DNA of 7,808 nt from Burkholderiales bacterium (lineage in GTDB: Bacteria > Pseudomonadota > Gammaproteobacteria > Burkholderiales > Burkholderiaceae_C). Made by a program: the position numbers and the translations under genes. The stretch lies in contig JANXMO010000068.1 in the NCBI GenBank assembly GCA_025354615.1, positions 1-7,808 of the forward strand. The letters are read 5' to 3'. The notes under the pieces were generated by a model. That model searched no databases. It was not told the DNA's origin and saw nothing but the letters and a program-made list of their open reading frames with translations. This document shows, one piece after another, positions 1 to 6,333 of the stretch; within the stretch, counting starts at the first letter, position 1; every line of letters starts with the position of its first letter.

Positions 1-1280
1 TGATCGTCAAGCTGGCCGGCGAAGCGCAAGCCGCCGCCGGCATGGCCTGGGTGCTGGGCGCGCTGGTGGTGGGCGGCGGCGCGGGCGCGGTGATGGCGCG
101 CCGCGTCGAGATGACCAAAATGCCCGAGCTGGTTGCCTTCATGCACAGCATGATCGGCCTGGCCGCGGTGTTCATTGCTGGCGCGGCGGTGGTCGAGCCG
201 CAGGCTTTTGCAATCGCTGCGCGCGGCGCGCCCATTCCGGGTGGCAACCGCATCGAGCTGGCGCTGGGGGCTTTCATTGGCGCCGTCACCTTCAGCGGTT
301 CGGTGATCGCGTTCGGCAAGCTCAGCGGCAAGTACAAATTTCGCCTGTTCCAGGGCGCGCCGGTGGTGTTTGCCGGCCAGCACAAGCTGAACCTGGCGCT
401 GGGGCTGGCGGCGGCCTTCTTCTGCTTCGGTTTCTGGCACACGCAAAGCCCGGTCGATTTCGGGCTGATCGTCGCACTGGGTTTTGCGCTCGGCGTGCTG
501 TTGATCATCCCCATCGGCGGCGCCGACATGCCGGTCGTCGTCTCCATGCTCAACAGCTACTCCGGCTGGGCCGCGGCCGGCATCGGCTTCAGCTTGAACA
601 ACAGCATGCTGATCATCGCCGGCTCGCTGGTCGGCTCCTCGGGCGCCATCCTCAGCTACATCATGTGCAAGGCGATGAACCGCTCGTTTTTCAACGTCAT
701 TGGCGGCGGCTTTGGCGGCGCGGCCAGCACGCCGACGGGTGCAGCGGCGGCGCAGCGCCCGGTCAAAAGCGGCAGCGCTGACGATGCGGCCTTCGTGCTC
801 GGCAACGCTGAAACCGTGGTCATCGTGCCCGGCTACGGCCTGGCGGTGGCGCGTGCGCAGCACGCGGTCAAGGAGCTGGCGGCCAAGCTGACGGCCAAGG
901 GCATCACCGTCAAATACGCGATCCACCCGGTCGCCGGGCGCATGCCCGGCCACATGAACGTGTTGCTGGCCGAGGCCGAAGTGCCCTACGACCAGGTGTT
1001 CGAGATGGAAGACATCAACGGCGAATTCGGCCAGGCCGACGTGGCAATCGTTCTGGGCGCCAACGACGTGGTCAACCCCGCGGCGCACACCAAGGGCAGC
1101 GCGATCTACGGCATGCCCATCCTCGAGGCCTACAAGGCCAAGACGGTGATCGTCAACAAGCGCTCGATGGCCGCCGGTTATGCCGGGCTGGACAACGAGC
1201 TGTTCTACATGGACAAGACGATGATGGTGTTCGGCGACGCCAAGAAGGTGGTCGAGGACATGGTCAAGGCAGTGGAGTAA
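1..1280 (+). CDS. pntB: NAD(P) transhydrogenase subunit beta (5'-truncated by window edge)
   Basis: This is the beta subunit of the inner-membrane, proton-translocating NAD(P) transhydrogenase, which uses the proton gradient to transfer hydride from NADH to NADP+ together with PntA. The frame is open from base 3, so the first in-window ATG (42) is internal: 13 codons precede it, and family members run about 460-480 residues. Counting from the codon at 42, residues 1-235 hold several hydrophobic helices and the conserved VEMTKMPELVAFMHS stretch, whose histidine (35) matches the conserved membrane histidine of the family. Residues about 255-412 form the NADP(H)-binding domain III, with PGYGLAVARAQ, HPVAGRMPGHMNVLLAEA, GANDVVNPAA and KRSMAAGYAG. 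The C-terminal GDAKKVVEDMVKAVE is typical, so the 3' end is intact. The link between the domains is rich in Gly, Ala and Thr. pntA subunits are expected upstream, outside the window. Confidence 0.96.
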   Translation, partial: IVKLAGEAQAAAGMAWVLGALVVGGGAGAVMARRVEMTKMPELVAFMHSMIGLAAVFIAGAAVVEPQAFAIAARGAPIPGGNRIELALGAFIGAVTFSGSVIAFGKLSGKYKFRLFQGAPVVFAGQHKLNLALGLAAAFFCFGFWHTQSPVDFGLIVALGFALGVLLIIPIGGADMPVVVSMLNSYSGWAAAGIGFSLNNSMLIIAGSLVGSSGAILSYIMCKAMNRSFFNVIGGGFGGAASTPTGAAAAQRPVKSGSADDAAFVLGNAETVVIVPGYGLAVARAQHAVKELAAKLTAKGITVKYAIHPVAGRMPGHMNVLLAEAEVPYDQVFEMEDINGEFGQADVAIVLGANDVVNPAAHTKGSAIYGMPILEAYKAKTVIVNKRSMAAGYAGLDNELFYMDKTMMVFGDAKKVVEDMVKAVE

Positions 1281-1324
1281 CCCACCACAACAGCGGCAGC
1301 AGGCTGCAAGCGGTGGCCCGGCCA

Positions 1325-1356
1325 GCCGCGTGGCAACCCTTCCAACACCACGCGGC
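1325..1356. promoter_or_regulatory. 9-bp perfect inverted repeat between pntB and fadD
   Basis: GCCGCGTGG (1325-1333) is exactly mirrored by CCACGCGGC (1348-1356) with a 14-base loop. It lies in the 108-base gap between the pntB stop and the fadD start. No T-run follows it on either strand, so it is not a canonical intrinsic terminator. It could be an RNA hairpin attenuating or protecting transcript between the genes, or an operator. No function is assigned. Confidence 0.4.
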
Positions 1357-1388
1357 GCCCGCAGCGCTGCAAATCGCGAGGGTCCCGC

Positions 1389-3146
1389 ATGAACCACCAG
1401 ATGCCGCAAGCCAACCCGCCGCCTGGCCGCCTGGCCCGGCCCTGGCTGAAGCACTACCCCGCCGGCGTGCCGGCCGAGTTGAACGTCTGTGCCTACCCGT
1501 CGCTGGTGGCGCTGATCGAAGACAGCTTCCGCCGCTTCCACAGTTTGCCGGCTTACAAGTACATGGGCCGGGCGATCAGCTTTGCGCAGGTCGATCAACA
1601 GTCGTGCGCCTTTGCGGCTTATCTGCAGTCATTGGGCATCGCCAAAGGCGACCGCGTGGCGGTGATGCTGCCCAATGTGCCGCAGTACCCGGTGGCGGTC
1701 GCGGCCATCCTGCGCATCGGCGCGGTGGTGGTCAACGTCAACCCGCTGTACACGCCACGCGAACTCGAACACCAGCTGAAAGACGCCGGTGCCAAAGCCA
1801 TCGTGCTGCTCGACAACTTCGCCTGCACGCTGCAGCAAGTGCGCGCGGCGCTGCCGCAGCTCGAGCACATCGTGCTGACGGGGCTGGGCGATGCGCTCGG
1901 CTTTGCGCGTTCGCTGCTCGTCAACTGGGTGGTGCGCCACGTCAAGAAGTTGGTGCCGCCCTACCAGCTGCCCGGCGCCGTGCGTTTCAACGCAGCGCTG
2001 GCTGCCGGCCGTACCCAGGCGCTGGCACCGGTGGTCGTCGGGCCGGACGATATCGCTGTGCTGCAGTACACCGGCGGCACCACCGGCGTCAGCAAAGGCG
2101 CTGTGCTGTTGCACCGCCACTTGGTGGCCAACGTGCTGCAGTCAGAGGCCTGGTACCGCCCGGCGCTCAGAAGCGTTCCGCGGCATGAGCAAATCCACAC
2201 CGCCTGCGCGCTGCCGATTTATCACATCTTCGGCTTCAGCTCGAACATGCTGCTGTCGCTGCGCACTGGCGGTTGCAACATCCTGATCGTCAACCCACGC
2301 GATTTGCCGGCGCTGTTCAAAGACCTGGCGCGCGAGCGCGTGCACAGCTTCCCGGCGGTCAACACCTTGTTCCAGGCGATGGCGCGGCACCCGGAATTTT
2401 CAAGCGTCGACTGGCGACATTTGAAGATCTCGATCGGTGGCGGCATGGCGGTGCAAAGCGCCACCGCGCAGCTGTGGCTGGAGAAAACCGGCTGTCCGAT
2501 CGTCGAGGGCTACGGCCTGTCGGAAACCTCGCCGTCGGTCACCTGCAATCCCGTCGACAGCCCTGCTTACAGCGGCAACATCGGCCTGCCGCTGCCGGCC
2601 ACCGACGTGGTGCTGCTCGACGACGACGGCCGCGAAGTGCCGCCCGGCCAGCCCGGCGAAATTGCCATCCGCGGCCCGCAGGTGATGGCGGGCTACTGGC
2701 AGCGCCCCGACGAAACCGCCCGCGCGATGACGGCTGACGGCTACTTCCGCACTGGTGACATCGGCACCGTCGACGACCGCGGTTACTTCAGAATCGTCGA
2801 CCGCAAAAAAGACATGATTCTGGTCAGCGGCTTCAACGTCTACCCGAGCGAAGTTGAAGAGGTGGTGGCGCAGCTGACGGGCGTGGCGGAATGCGCGGCC
2901 ATCGGCCTGGCTGACGAGAAGGCCGGCGAAGCGGTCAAGCTGGTCATCGTGCGGCGCGACGCGCAACTCACCGAAGCGCAGGTGCGCGCGCATTGCGAAA
3001 TGCACCTGGCCGGCTACAAGCGCCCGCGGGTCGTCGAGTTCCGCGGCGAGCTGCCGAAGAGCAACGTCGGCAAGGTGTTGCGCCGCCTGTTGCGTGAGCC
3101 GCCGCCGCCGGCACCGCAACAGCAGCAGCAGCAGCAGCAGCCGTGA
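1389..3146 (+). CDS. fadD: Long-chain-fatty-acid--CoA ligase
   Basis: This acyl-CoA synthetase of the ANL (adenylate-forming) superfamily activates long-chain fatty acids with ATP and CoA, the entry step to beta-oxidation, usually at the inner membrane. The start at 1389 has a GAGGG ribosome-binding site at 1378-1382. The protein is 585 residues against 561 in E. coli, and aligns by eye over its whole length. Landmarks are VNVNPLYTPRELEHQL (116-130), the P-loop YTGGTTGVSKG (227-237), LPIYHIFG (275-282), the adenine-binding GYGLSETSP (374-382), the TGD aspartate (457), the linker and FadD signature DRKKDMILVSGFNVYP (471-486), and the A10 region LPKSNVGKVLRR with catalytic lysine 562. The excess length is an N-terminal extension of about 15 residues and an odd tail, PPPPAP followed by eight glutamines and a proline. 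The next gene starts 58 bases downstream on the same strand. Confidence 0.95.
   Translation: MNHQMPQANPPPGRLARPWLKHYPAGVPAELNVCAYPSLVALIEDSFRRFHSLPAYKYMGRAISFAQVDQQSCAFAAYLQSLGIAKGDRVAVMLPNVPQYPVAVAAILRIGAVVVNVNPLYTPRELEHQLKDAGAKAIVLLDNFACTLQQVRAALPQLEHIVLTGLGDALGFARSLLVNWVVRHVKKLVPPYQLPGAVRFNAALAAGRTQALAPVVVGPDDIAVLQYTGGTTGVSKGAVLLHRHLVANVLQSEAWYRPALRSVPRHEQIHTACALPIYHIFGFSSNMLLSLRTGGCNILIVNPRDLPALFKDLARERVHSFPAVNTLFQAMARHPEFSSVDWRHLKISIGGGMAVQSATAQLWLEKTGCPIVEGYGLSETSPSVTCNPVDSPAYSGNIGLPLPATDVVLLDDDGREVPPGQPGEIAIRGPQVMAGYWQRPDETARAMTADGYFRTGDIGTVDDRGYFRIVDRKKDMILVSGFNVYPSEVEEVVAQLTGVAECAAIGLADEKAGEAVKLVIVRRDAQLTEAQVRAHCEMHLAGYKRPRVVEFRGELPKSNVGKVLRRLLREPPPPAPQQQQQQQQP
3117..3140 (+). repeat. 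Glutamine-coding trinucleotide tract (CAA + seven CAG)
   Basis: The last codons of fadD are one CAA (3117-3119) and seven consecutive CAG codons (3120-3140), followed by CCG and the stop. This perfect microsatellite codes an eight-glutamine tail just after the catalytic domain. Slippage would change length in whole codons and leave the frame intact. Confidence 0.9.
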
Positions 3147-3204
3147 AGACCGCACCGCATCGCGTTGCACAAGGCTGCCGCATGGCCCGTGTGCCCTGGC
3201 CGGC

Positions 3205-3711
3205 ATGACGACGGTGCTGCTGCGCCTGCTCGGCAGGCTGCTGCGCGGCGTGTTGCTGACGCTGGCCGCGCTCTGGCTTTACTTCGAGGAATGGGGTTGG
3301 CGGCCGCTTACGGCTTGGGCCGCGCGCCTCGCGCAATGGCCGCCGCTGCAGCGGCTCGAGCAGCGCATTCGCCGCGCACCGCCACGGTTGGCATTGGTGT
3401 TGTTTTTGGCGCCGGCGCTGCTGTTGCTGCCGGTCAAGCTGCTGGCGCTGTATTTCATCGAAGCCGGCCGCGCGGCGCTGGGCATCAGCGTCATCGTCGC
3501 AGCCAAAGTGCTGAGCACCGCGCTGGTCGGCCGCCTGTTCATCCTGACCGAAGCGCAGCTGCTGCAATTCCCGTGGTTTGCCCGCGCGCTGTGCTGGTGG
3601 CGCACCACCAAGGCGCGGGTGCGGGAGGCAGTGGCCGCGTCAGCCGCCATCCGTGCGTTGCGCGGCTCGCGGCGGCACTGGCGGCTGTGGCTGCGCCGCA
3701 TCCGGCACTGA
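3205..3711 (+). CDS. Conserved hypothetical small membrane protein
   Basis: This is a 168-residue protein with predicted inner-membrane topology. The frame is open further upstream (to 3094), but that part overlaps fadD and is a low-complexity serine shadow of its CAG tract, so the ATG at 3205 is chosen. No strong ribosome-binding site precedes it. Hydrophobic segments lie at about residues 13-27, 62-84 (LALVLFLAPALLLLPVKLLAL) and 88-110. Between the first two is a conserved-looking FEEWGWRPL box (27-35). The tail (132-168) is strongly basic, with many arginines, and probably cytoplasmic. Uncharacterised proteins with the same FEEWGWRPL and LLLFPVKLLAL signatures are familiar from Burkholderiales and other proteobacteria. 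I know no assigned function. It sits between fadD and rsmE on the same strand and ends 18 bases before rsmE, so co-transcription is likely. Confidence 0.8.
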   Translation: MTTVLLRLLGRLLRGVLLTLAALWLYFEEWGWRPLTAWAARLAQWPPLQRLEQRIRRAPPRLALVLFLAPALLLLPVKLLALYFIEAGRAALGISVIVAAKVLSTALVGRLFILTEAQLLQFPWFARALCWWRTTKARVREAVAASAAIRALRGSRRHWRLWLRRIRH

Positions 3712-3729
3712 CCGGCGTTTCTTTCCCGC

Positions 3730-4467
3730 ATGGCCCCTCGCTTCCACGTCGACACCCCGCTGACCACCGGCGCTTTGTTGGTGCTGCCCGCCGGCGCGGC
3801 GCGCCACGTGCAAGTGCTGCGGCTGCAGCCTGGCAGTGCATTGACGCTGTTCAACGGCCAGGGTGGCGAGTGGCAGGCCACGGTGCTGCGCATGGGCCGC
3901 AGCGAGGTCGAGGTGCAGATTCATCAGTGCGTCGACGTTGACCGCGAGCTGCCGCTGCACATCACCCTCGCCATCGGCATGCCAGCCAACGACCGCATGG
4001 ATGCGCTGGTCGAAAAAGCCACCGAGCTGGGCGCCGCCACCATCCAGCCGCTGGGGTGCGAGCGCTCTGTGCTGCGCCTGAGTGGCGAGCGTGCCGACAA
4101 GAAAACCGCGCACTGGCGCGCCGTGGCCACCGCCGCCAGCGAACAGTGCGGCCGCACCCGCGTACCCGACGTGGCGCCGGTGCGCGGCCTGCTCGAATGG
4201 CTGCGCACGCCGCCAGCCGACGCCGCGGCCCGGCGCTGGGTACTCAGCCTCCGCGAGGGCGGCACCGCGCTCGTGCCGGCCGCCGCCGGCGGCCACAGAG
4301 TGCACGTTTTCCTCCGCGGCCCCGAAGGCGGCCTGACCGACGCCGAAGAAGCCGCCGCTCGCGCTGCCGGCTTCAGCCCCGCTTCGCTCGGCCCCCGCGT
4401 GCTGCGCGCCGATACCGCGCCGCTGGCCGCATTGGCCGTGTTGGCGGCGGCCATTGCGCCTGCTTGA
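3730..4467 (+). CDS. rsmE: 16S rRNA (uracil(1498)-N(3))-methyltransferase
   Basis: This SPOUT-superfamily RNA methyltransferase methylates N3 of U1498 in 16S rRNA of the assembled 30S subunit, using S-adenosylmethionine. It is 245 residues, the usual length. The N-terminal PUA-like domain starts with PRFHVD and contains HVQVLRLQPGSALTLFNG (26-43). The C-terminal trefoil-knot domain shows VEKATELG (94-101), SEQCGR (137-142), the SAM-binding RGPEGGLTDAEEAAAR (196-211) and SLGPRVLRADTAPLAAL (219-235). Two signature positions vary: the usual hydrophobic residue before GPEGG is Arg196, and the usual LR-x-ETA is LRADTA, with Asp228 in place of Glu. Both are conservative enough that I expect activity. 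The start at 3730 lies 18 bases after the preceding stop with no clear ribosome-binding site, suggesting translational coupling. Confidence 0.93.
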   Translation: MAPRFHVDTPLTTGALLVLPAGAARHVQVLRLQPGSALTLFNGQGGEWQATVLRMGRSEVEVQIHQCVDVDRELPLHITLAIGMPANDRMDALVEKATELGAATIQPLGCERSVLRLSGERADKKTAHWRAVATAASEQCGRTRVPDVAPVRGLLEWLRTPPADAAARRWVLSLREGGTALVPAAAGGHRVHVFLRGPEGGLTDAEEAAARAAGFSPASLGPRVLRADTAPLAALAVLAAAIAPA

Positions 4468-4510
4468 CCATTCGGCCGCGGCCCCTCAGACCGCTGACGC
4501 AAAATCCCCC

Positions 4511-4525
4511 TGTAATTTCCTTACA
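4511..4525. promoter_or_regulatory. Interrupted dyad TGTAA-N5-TTACA upstream of yidB-like gene
   Basis: A perfect 5+5 base inverted repeat with a 5-base centre lies in an A/T-richer patch between rsmE and the YidB-family start codon, 26 bases before that start. This is where a regulator site or the core of a promoter would be expected. I could not place convincing -35/-10 boxes, so it is only a candidate operator. Confidence 0.3.
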
Positions 4526-4551
4526 CCGCCACCTTTTTCACGGAGACCCCC

Positions 4552-5034
4552 ATGGGCTTGCTCGACTCGGTATTGAATGCCATCACCGGTGCACCCGGTG
4601 CCGCCAACAGTCAGCTGCCAGGCAGCGGTCAGGCGCCAGGCGCCAGCCAAGCCGCGCTGCTGCTCGGCCTGGTCACCAGTCTGCTGAAGCGCAACGCAGA
4701 TGCCGCGGAGCCCACAGGCGGCGGCCTGGGCGGCCTGATCGGCCGTTTCCAGCAGGGCGGCCTGGGCGACGTCGTCAACTCGTGGATAGGCACCGGCCAC
4801 AACCTGCCAATTTCGCCCGAGCAACTGCAAAACGTGCTTGGCTCTGACGTCGTCGCCCAGCTCGCCCAGCGCTTCGGCCTGTCACACCACGCAGCCGCCG
4901 ATCAACTGGCTGAAGCGCTGCCGCAGGCGGTCGACCAATTGACGCCGCAAGGCCAACTGCCTGCCGAGGCCGAGGCCGGGGATGGCGGGTTGGGCGACAT
5001 CGGCAACATCCTCGGGCAGTTTGCCAGGCGTTGA
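4552..5034 (+). CDS. YidB family protein (formerly DUF937)
   Basis: This is a 160-residue protein of the YidB family, widespread in proteobacteria and without an established molecular function. The start MGLLDSVLNAI and a good ribosome-binding site (GGAGA, 4542-4546, 5 bases before the ATG) fix the N-terminus. After a linker of Gly, Ala, Ser and Gln (13-32) comes a hydrophobic helix AALLLGLVTSLL (34-45), then a glycine-rich segment GGGLGGLIGRFQQGGLG (56-72) and the family core VNSWIGTGHNLPISPEQLQNVLG (75-97). The C-terminal half holds LAQRFGLSHHAAADQLAEALPQAVDQLTPQGQLP (104-137), which matches the family pattern of an LxxVLPxxVDxLTPxGxxP block. It has no signal peptide or lipobox. It begins 84 bases after rsmE with its own A/T-rich leader, so it probably has its own promoter. 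Confidence 0.88.
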   Translation: MGLLDSVLNAITGAPGAANSQLPGSGQAPGASQAALLLGLVTSLLKRNADAAEPTGGGLGGLIGRFQQGGLGDVVNSWIGTGHNLPISPEQLQNVLGSDVVAQLAQRFGLSHHAAADQLAEALPQAVDQLTPQGQLPAEAEAGDGGLGDIGNILGQFARR

Positions 5035-5047
5035 GGGTTGGGGGATG

Positions 5048-5072
5048 GCACGGGCAGAGTAGAGGCCCGTGC
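5048..5072. terminator. 8-bp stem-loop just downstream of the yidB-like gene
   Basis: GCACGGGC (5048-5055) pairs perfectly with GCCCGTGC (5065-5072) around a 9-base loop, 13 bases after the stop of the YidB-family gene. The position suits a transcript end, but no T-run follows, so it may act only as a 3'-end stabilising hairpin or a Rho-related structure. Confidence 0.4.
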
Positions 5073-5222
5073 GTCACTGCTGCACCCTCACCCCAGCCCT
5101 TTCCCCCAAAGGGACGAGAGAGGATTTTGTGCCATGTCTTCACCATTGAGCGCCAATCGAATAACTGGACTCCTTCTCCCGCCCGCGGGAGAGGGCAGGG
5201 GTGAGGGATGGCGCACGGCACG

Positions 5223-5239
5223 ACTCTGAATACCAGAGT
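5223..5239. repeat. Short inverted repeat ACTCTG/CAGAGT
   Basis: ACTCTG (5223-5228) and CAGAGT (5234-5239) form a 6-bp stem with a 5-base loop, immediately before repeat unit B. It may be part of the composite intergenic structure. It has no T-run and no assigned role. Confidence 0.3.
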
Positions 5240-5250
5240 GACAGTGCTGC

Positions 5251-5281
5251 GCCCTCGCCTCTCGAAGGCGAGGGCACTTTT
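5251..5281 (+). terminator. Candidate intrinsic terminator (10-bp GC stem, then TTTT)
   Basis: GCCCTCGCCT (5251-5260) pairs perfectly with AGGCGAGGGC (5266-5275) around a 5-base loop, and the + strand continues with ACTTTT (5276-5281). This is the shape of a rho-independent terminator for rightward transcription from the YidB-family gene, although it lies 217 bases past that stop. The - strand has no T-run after the stem, so it would not obviously end the leftward LRR transcript. It is also the centre of repeat unit B, so the repeat may itself serve as terminator. Confidence 0.5.
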
Positions 5282-5340
5282 CAGTTCATGTCTTCACCAT
5301 TGAGCATTGAGTGGCACTGCATGGCGCTGAACCCCAGGCA

Positions 5341-6327
5341 TCAAGTCCGAATGTCAATCTCAAGCGCGCCTGCCGGCCGTGCAAGGCCGGCGTCCACCAC
5401 CGCTGATGTGACCGACTGGTTATCGCGCGCATCCAGGTATATCAAGCTGGTGGGCAGGAAAGCCCGCACGTTGTGGTCAGTCAGGTTATGACCTCGTAGC
5501 GCCAGTTTTTTCAGCTGAGGCAGGTGCTTCGCCAATACAACAGCGCCCGCATTGCCGGCCCACAGGCCGCCCAGCCCCTGCAAATGGTTCTGGTCGATGC
5601 CAGCATTGTTCATCACCAAATCACGCAGTCCTTTGCCTTTGAAAGCTGCCGCGAACTGTGTGACAGTGGCAGCAGTCCATTGATAGCCCGTCACGTCCAG
5701 CGACGTCAACGCCGGCAGTTGTGCCAGCCCCGCCAAGCTTTGGTAACTGACGTGCCGGATATGACGAAAATCTTGAGCCAAGTTCAAATCGGCCAACTGA
5801 GGAAGTTCGCGCAGCCGTTCGATGACATGGGCCATCACATCGTCTGCCGCCCCCGTGATGGGCATGCCACGGCCAACGTCCAGCGCCAGTGGCTGCAGGG
5901 GCCCCCACTGATTGCCGCCAAGGTTGAGCGACGTCAAACTTTTGCAGGCAGCAATGGCGTCTATCGCGAGGGCCACTGCTTCCCAAGCCCAGTCACCAGT
6001 GTCAGCCAAGTCGAGTTGCTGCAAGTGCTTCAACTTTGGCCAGCCGGCCATGTCAGCACTCATGAAGGCATTGCCGATTAAATTGAGTGAGCGCAATTTT
6101 TCGTGGCCCAGCAACGCTTTTGCGCCGAGCCAACCGATGTTGTTGCGGTTGCCAGCATCCGGCAATTCCCGCAAATTCAGTGGCTGTGAATTGCCGAGGC
6201 CCAACCTTTGCAACTGTGTGACGGTGGACAGGGCGAGCGCACCCAAGTCGGTGATCCGGTTGTCTGCCAATTCCAGTGACGCCAACGACCTGCTGGTTGA
6301 CAGCAGACAGGCCGCTTCGTCATTCAC
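5341..6327 (-). CDS. LRR protein, C-terminal piece after the in-frame TAG
   Basis: This is a 328-codon frame beginning at a GTG (6327) six bases past the TAG. No ribosome-binding site is visible there, so separate translation would need reinitiation. It is almost wholly leucine-rich repeat: LASLELADNRITDLGALAL (15-33), LQRLGLGN (39-46), IGWLGAKALLGHEKLRSLNLIGN (64-86), LKHLQQLDLADTG (99-111), LTSLNLGGN (131-139), LPQLADLNLAQ (175-185), LPALTSLDVTG (204-214), LRDLVMNNAGI (234-244), LPQLKKLALRGHNLTD (269-284) and TSLIYLDARDN (293-303). The repeats are irregular, 24-45 residues apart, and several carry the GAxAL/ITDLGA element seen in GALA-type LRRs. It has no signal peptide, membrane segment or catalytic domain. 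The tail ALEIDIRT looks like a natural C-terminus. Binding of a protein partner is the usual role of such domains; the partner is unknown. Confidence 0.6.
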   Translation of the reverse strand: MNDEAACLLSTSRSLASLELADNRITDLGALALSTVTQLQRLGLGNSQPLNLRELPDAGNRNNIGWLGAKALLGHEKLRSLNLIGNAFMSADMAGWPKLKHLQQLDLADTGDWAWEAVALAIDAIAACKSLTSLNLGGNQWGPLQPLALDVGRGMPITGAADDVMAHVIERLRELPQLADLNLAQDFRHIRHVSYQSLAGLAQLPALTSLDVTGYQWTAATVTQFAAAFKGKGLRDLVMNNAGIDQNHLQGLGGLWAGNAGAVVLAKHLPQLKKLALRGHNLTDHNVRAFLPTSLIYLDARDNQSVTSAVVDAGLARPAGALEIDIRT

Positions 6328-6333
6328 GCCTGT

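Larger units (their letters stand above)
5075..5305. repeat. Cluster of dispersed palindromic repeat units (two direct, one inverted)
   Basis: This gene-free stretch (5035-5340) is built of related units. Unit A (5075-5151) and unit B (5242-5305) both begin with CA-x-TGCTGC-x-CCCTC-x-CC (15 of 18 bases shared), have a palindromic centre, then TTTT, and end in the identical 19-mer CATGTCTTCACCATTGAGC (5133-5151 and 5287-5305). Their centres differ: CCCTTT/AAAGGG in A and GCCCTCGCCT/AGGCGAGGGC in B. A third element (5172-5207) is in the opposite orientation: its complement carries CCCTCACCCCTGCCCT, matching 15 of 16 bases of 5085-5100, and it has its own hairpin TCTCCCG/CGGGAGA. Such CCCTCACCCC-type intergenic repeats are common in many proteobacterial genomes. 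Confidence 0.7.

Noticed and set aside
2400..3206. 268-codon - strand frame opposite fadD, and other long overlapping frames inside fadD, rsmE and pntB
   Set aside because: High G+C makes long spurious antisense frames. Composition is His/Arg/Ala-rich with no family resemblance, while the sense frames are unmistakable.
5075..5305. CRISPR array
   Set aside because: Only two direct copies with different centres and no regular spacers. It fits a dispersed palindromic repeat instead.
5372..5391. GCCGGCC/GGCCGGC hairpin near the LRR 3' end as a terminator
   Set aside because: It lies within the coding part (encoding the LARPAG stretch) and no T-run follows on the - strand.
5038..5491. Small + strand frames 5038-5229 and 5201-5491
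   Set aside because: Their translations are proline/serine-rich readings of the intergenic repeats, then antisense of the LRR tail, with no ribosome-binding sites.
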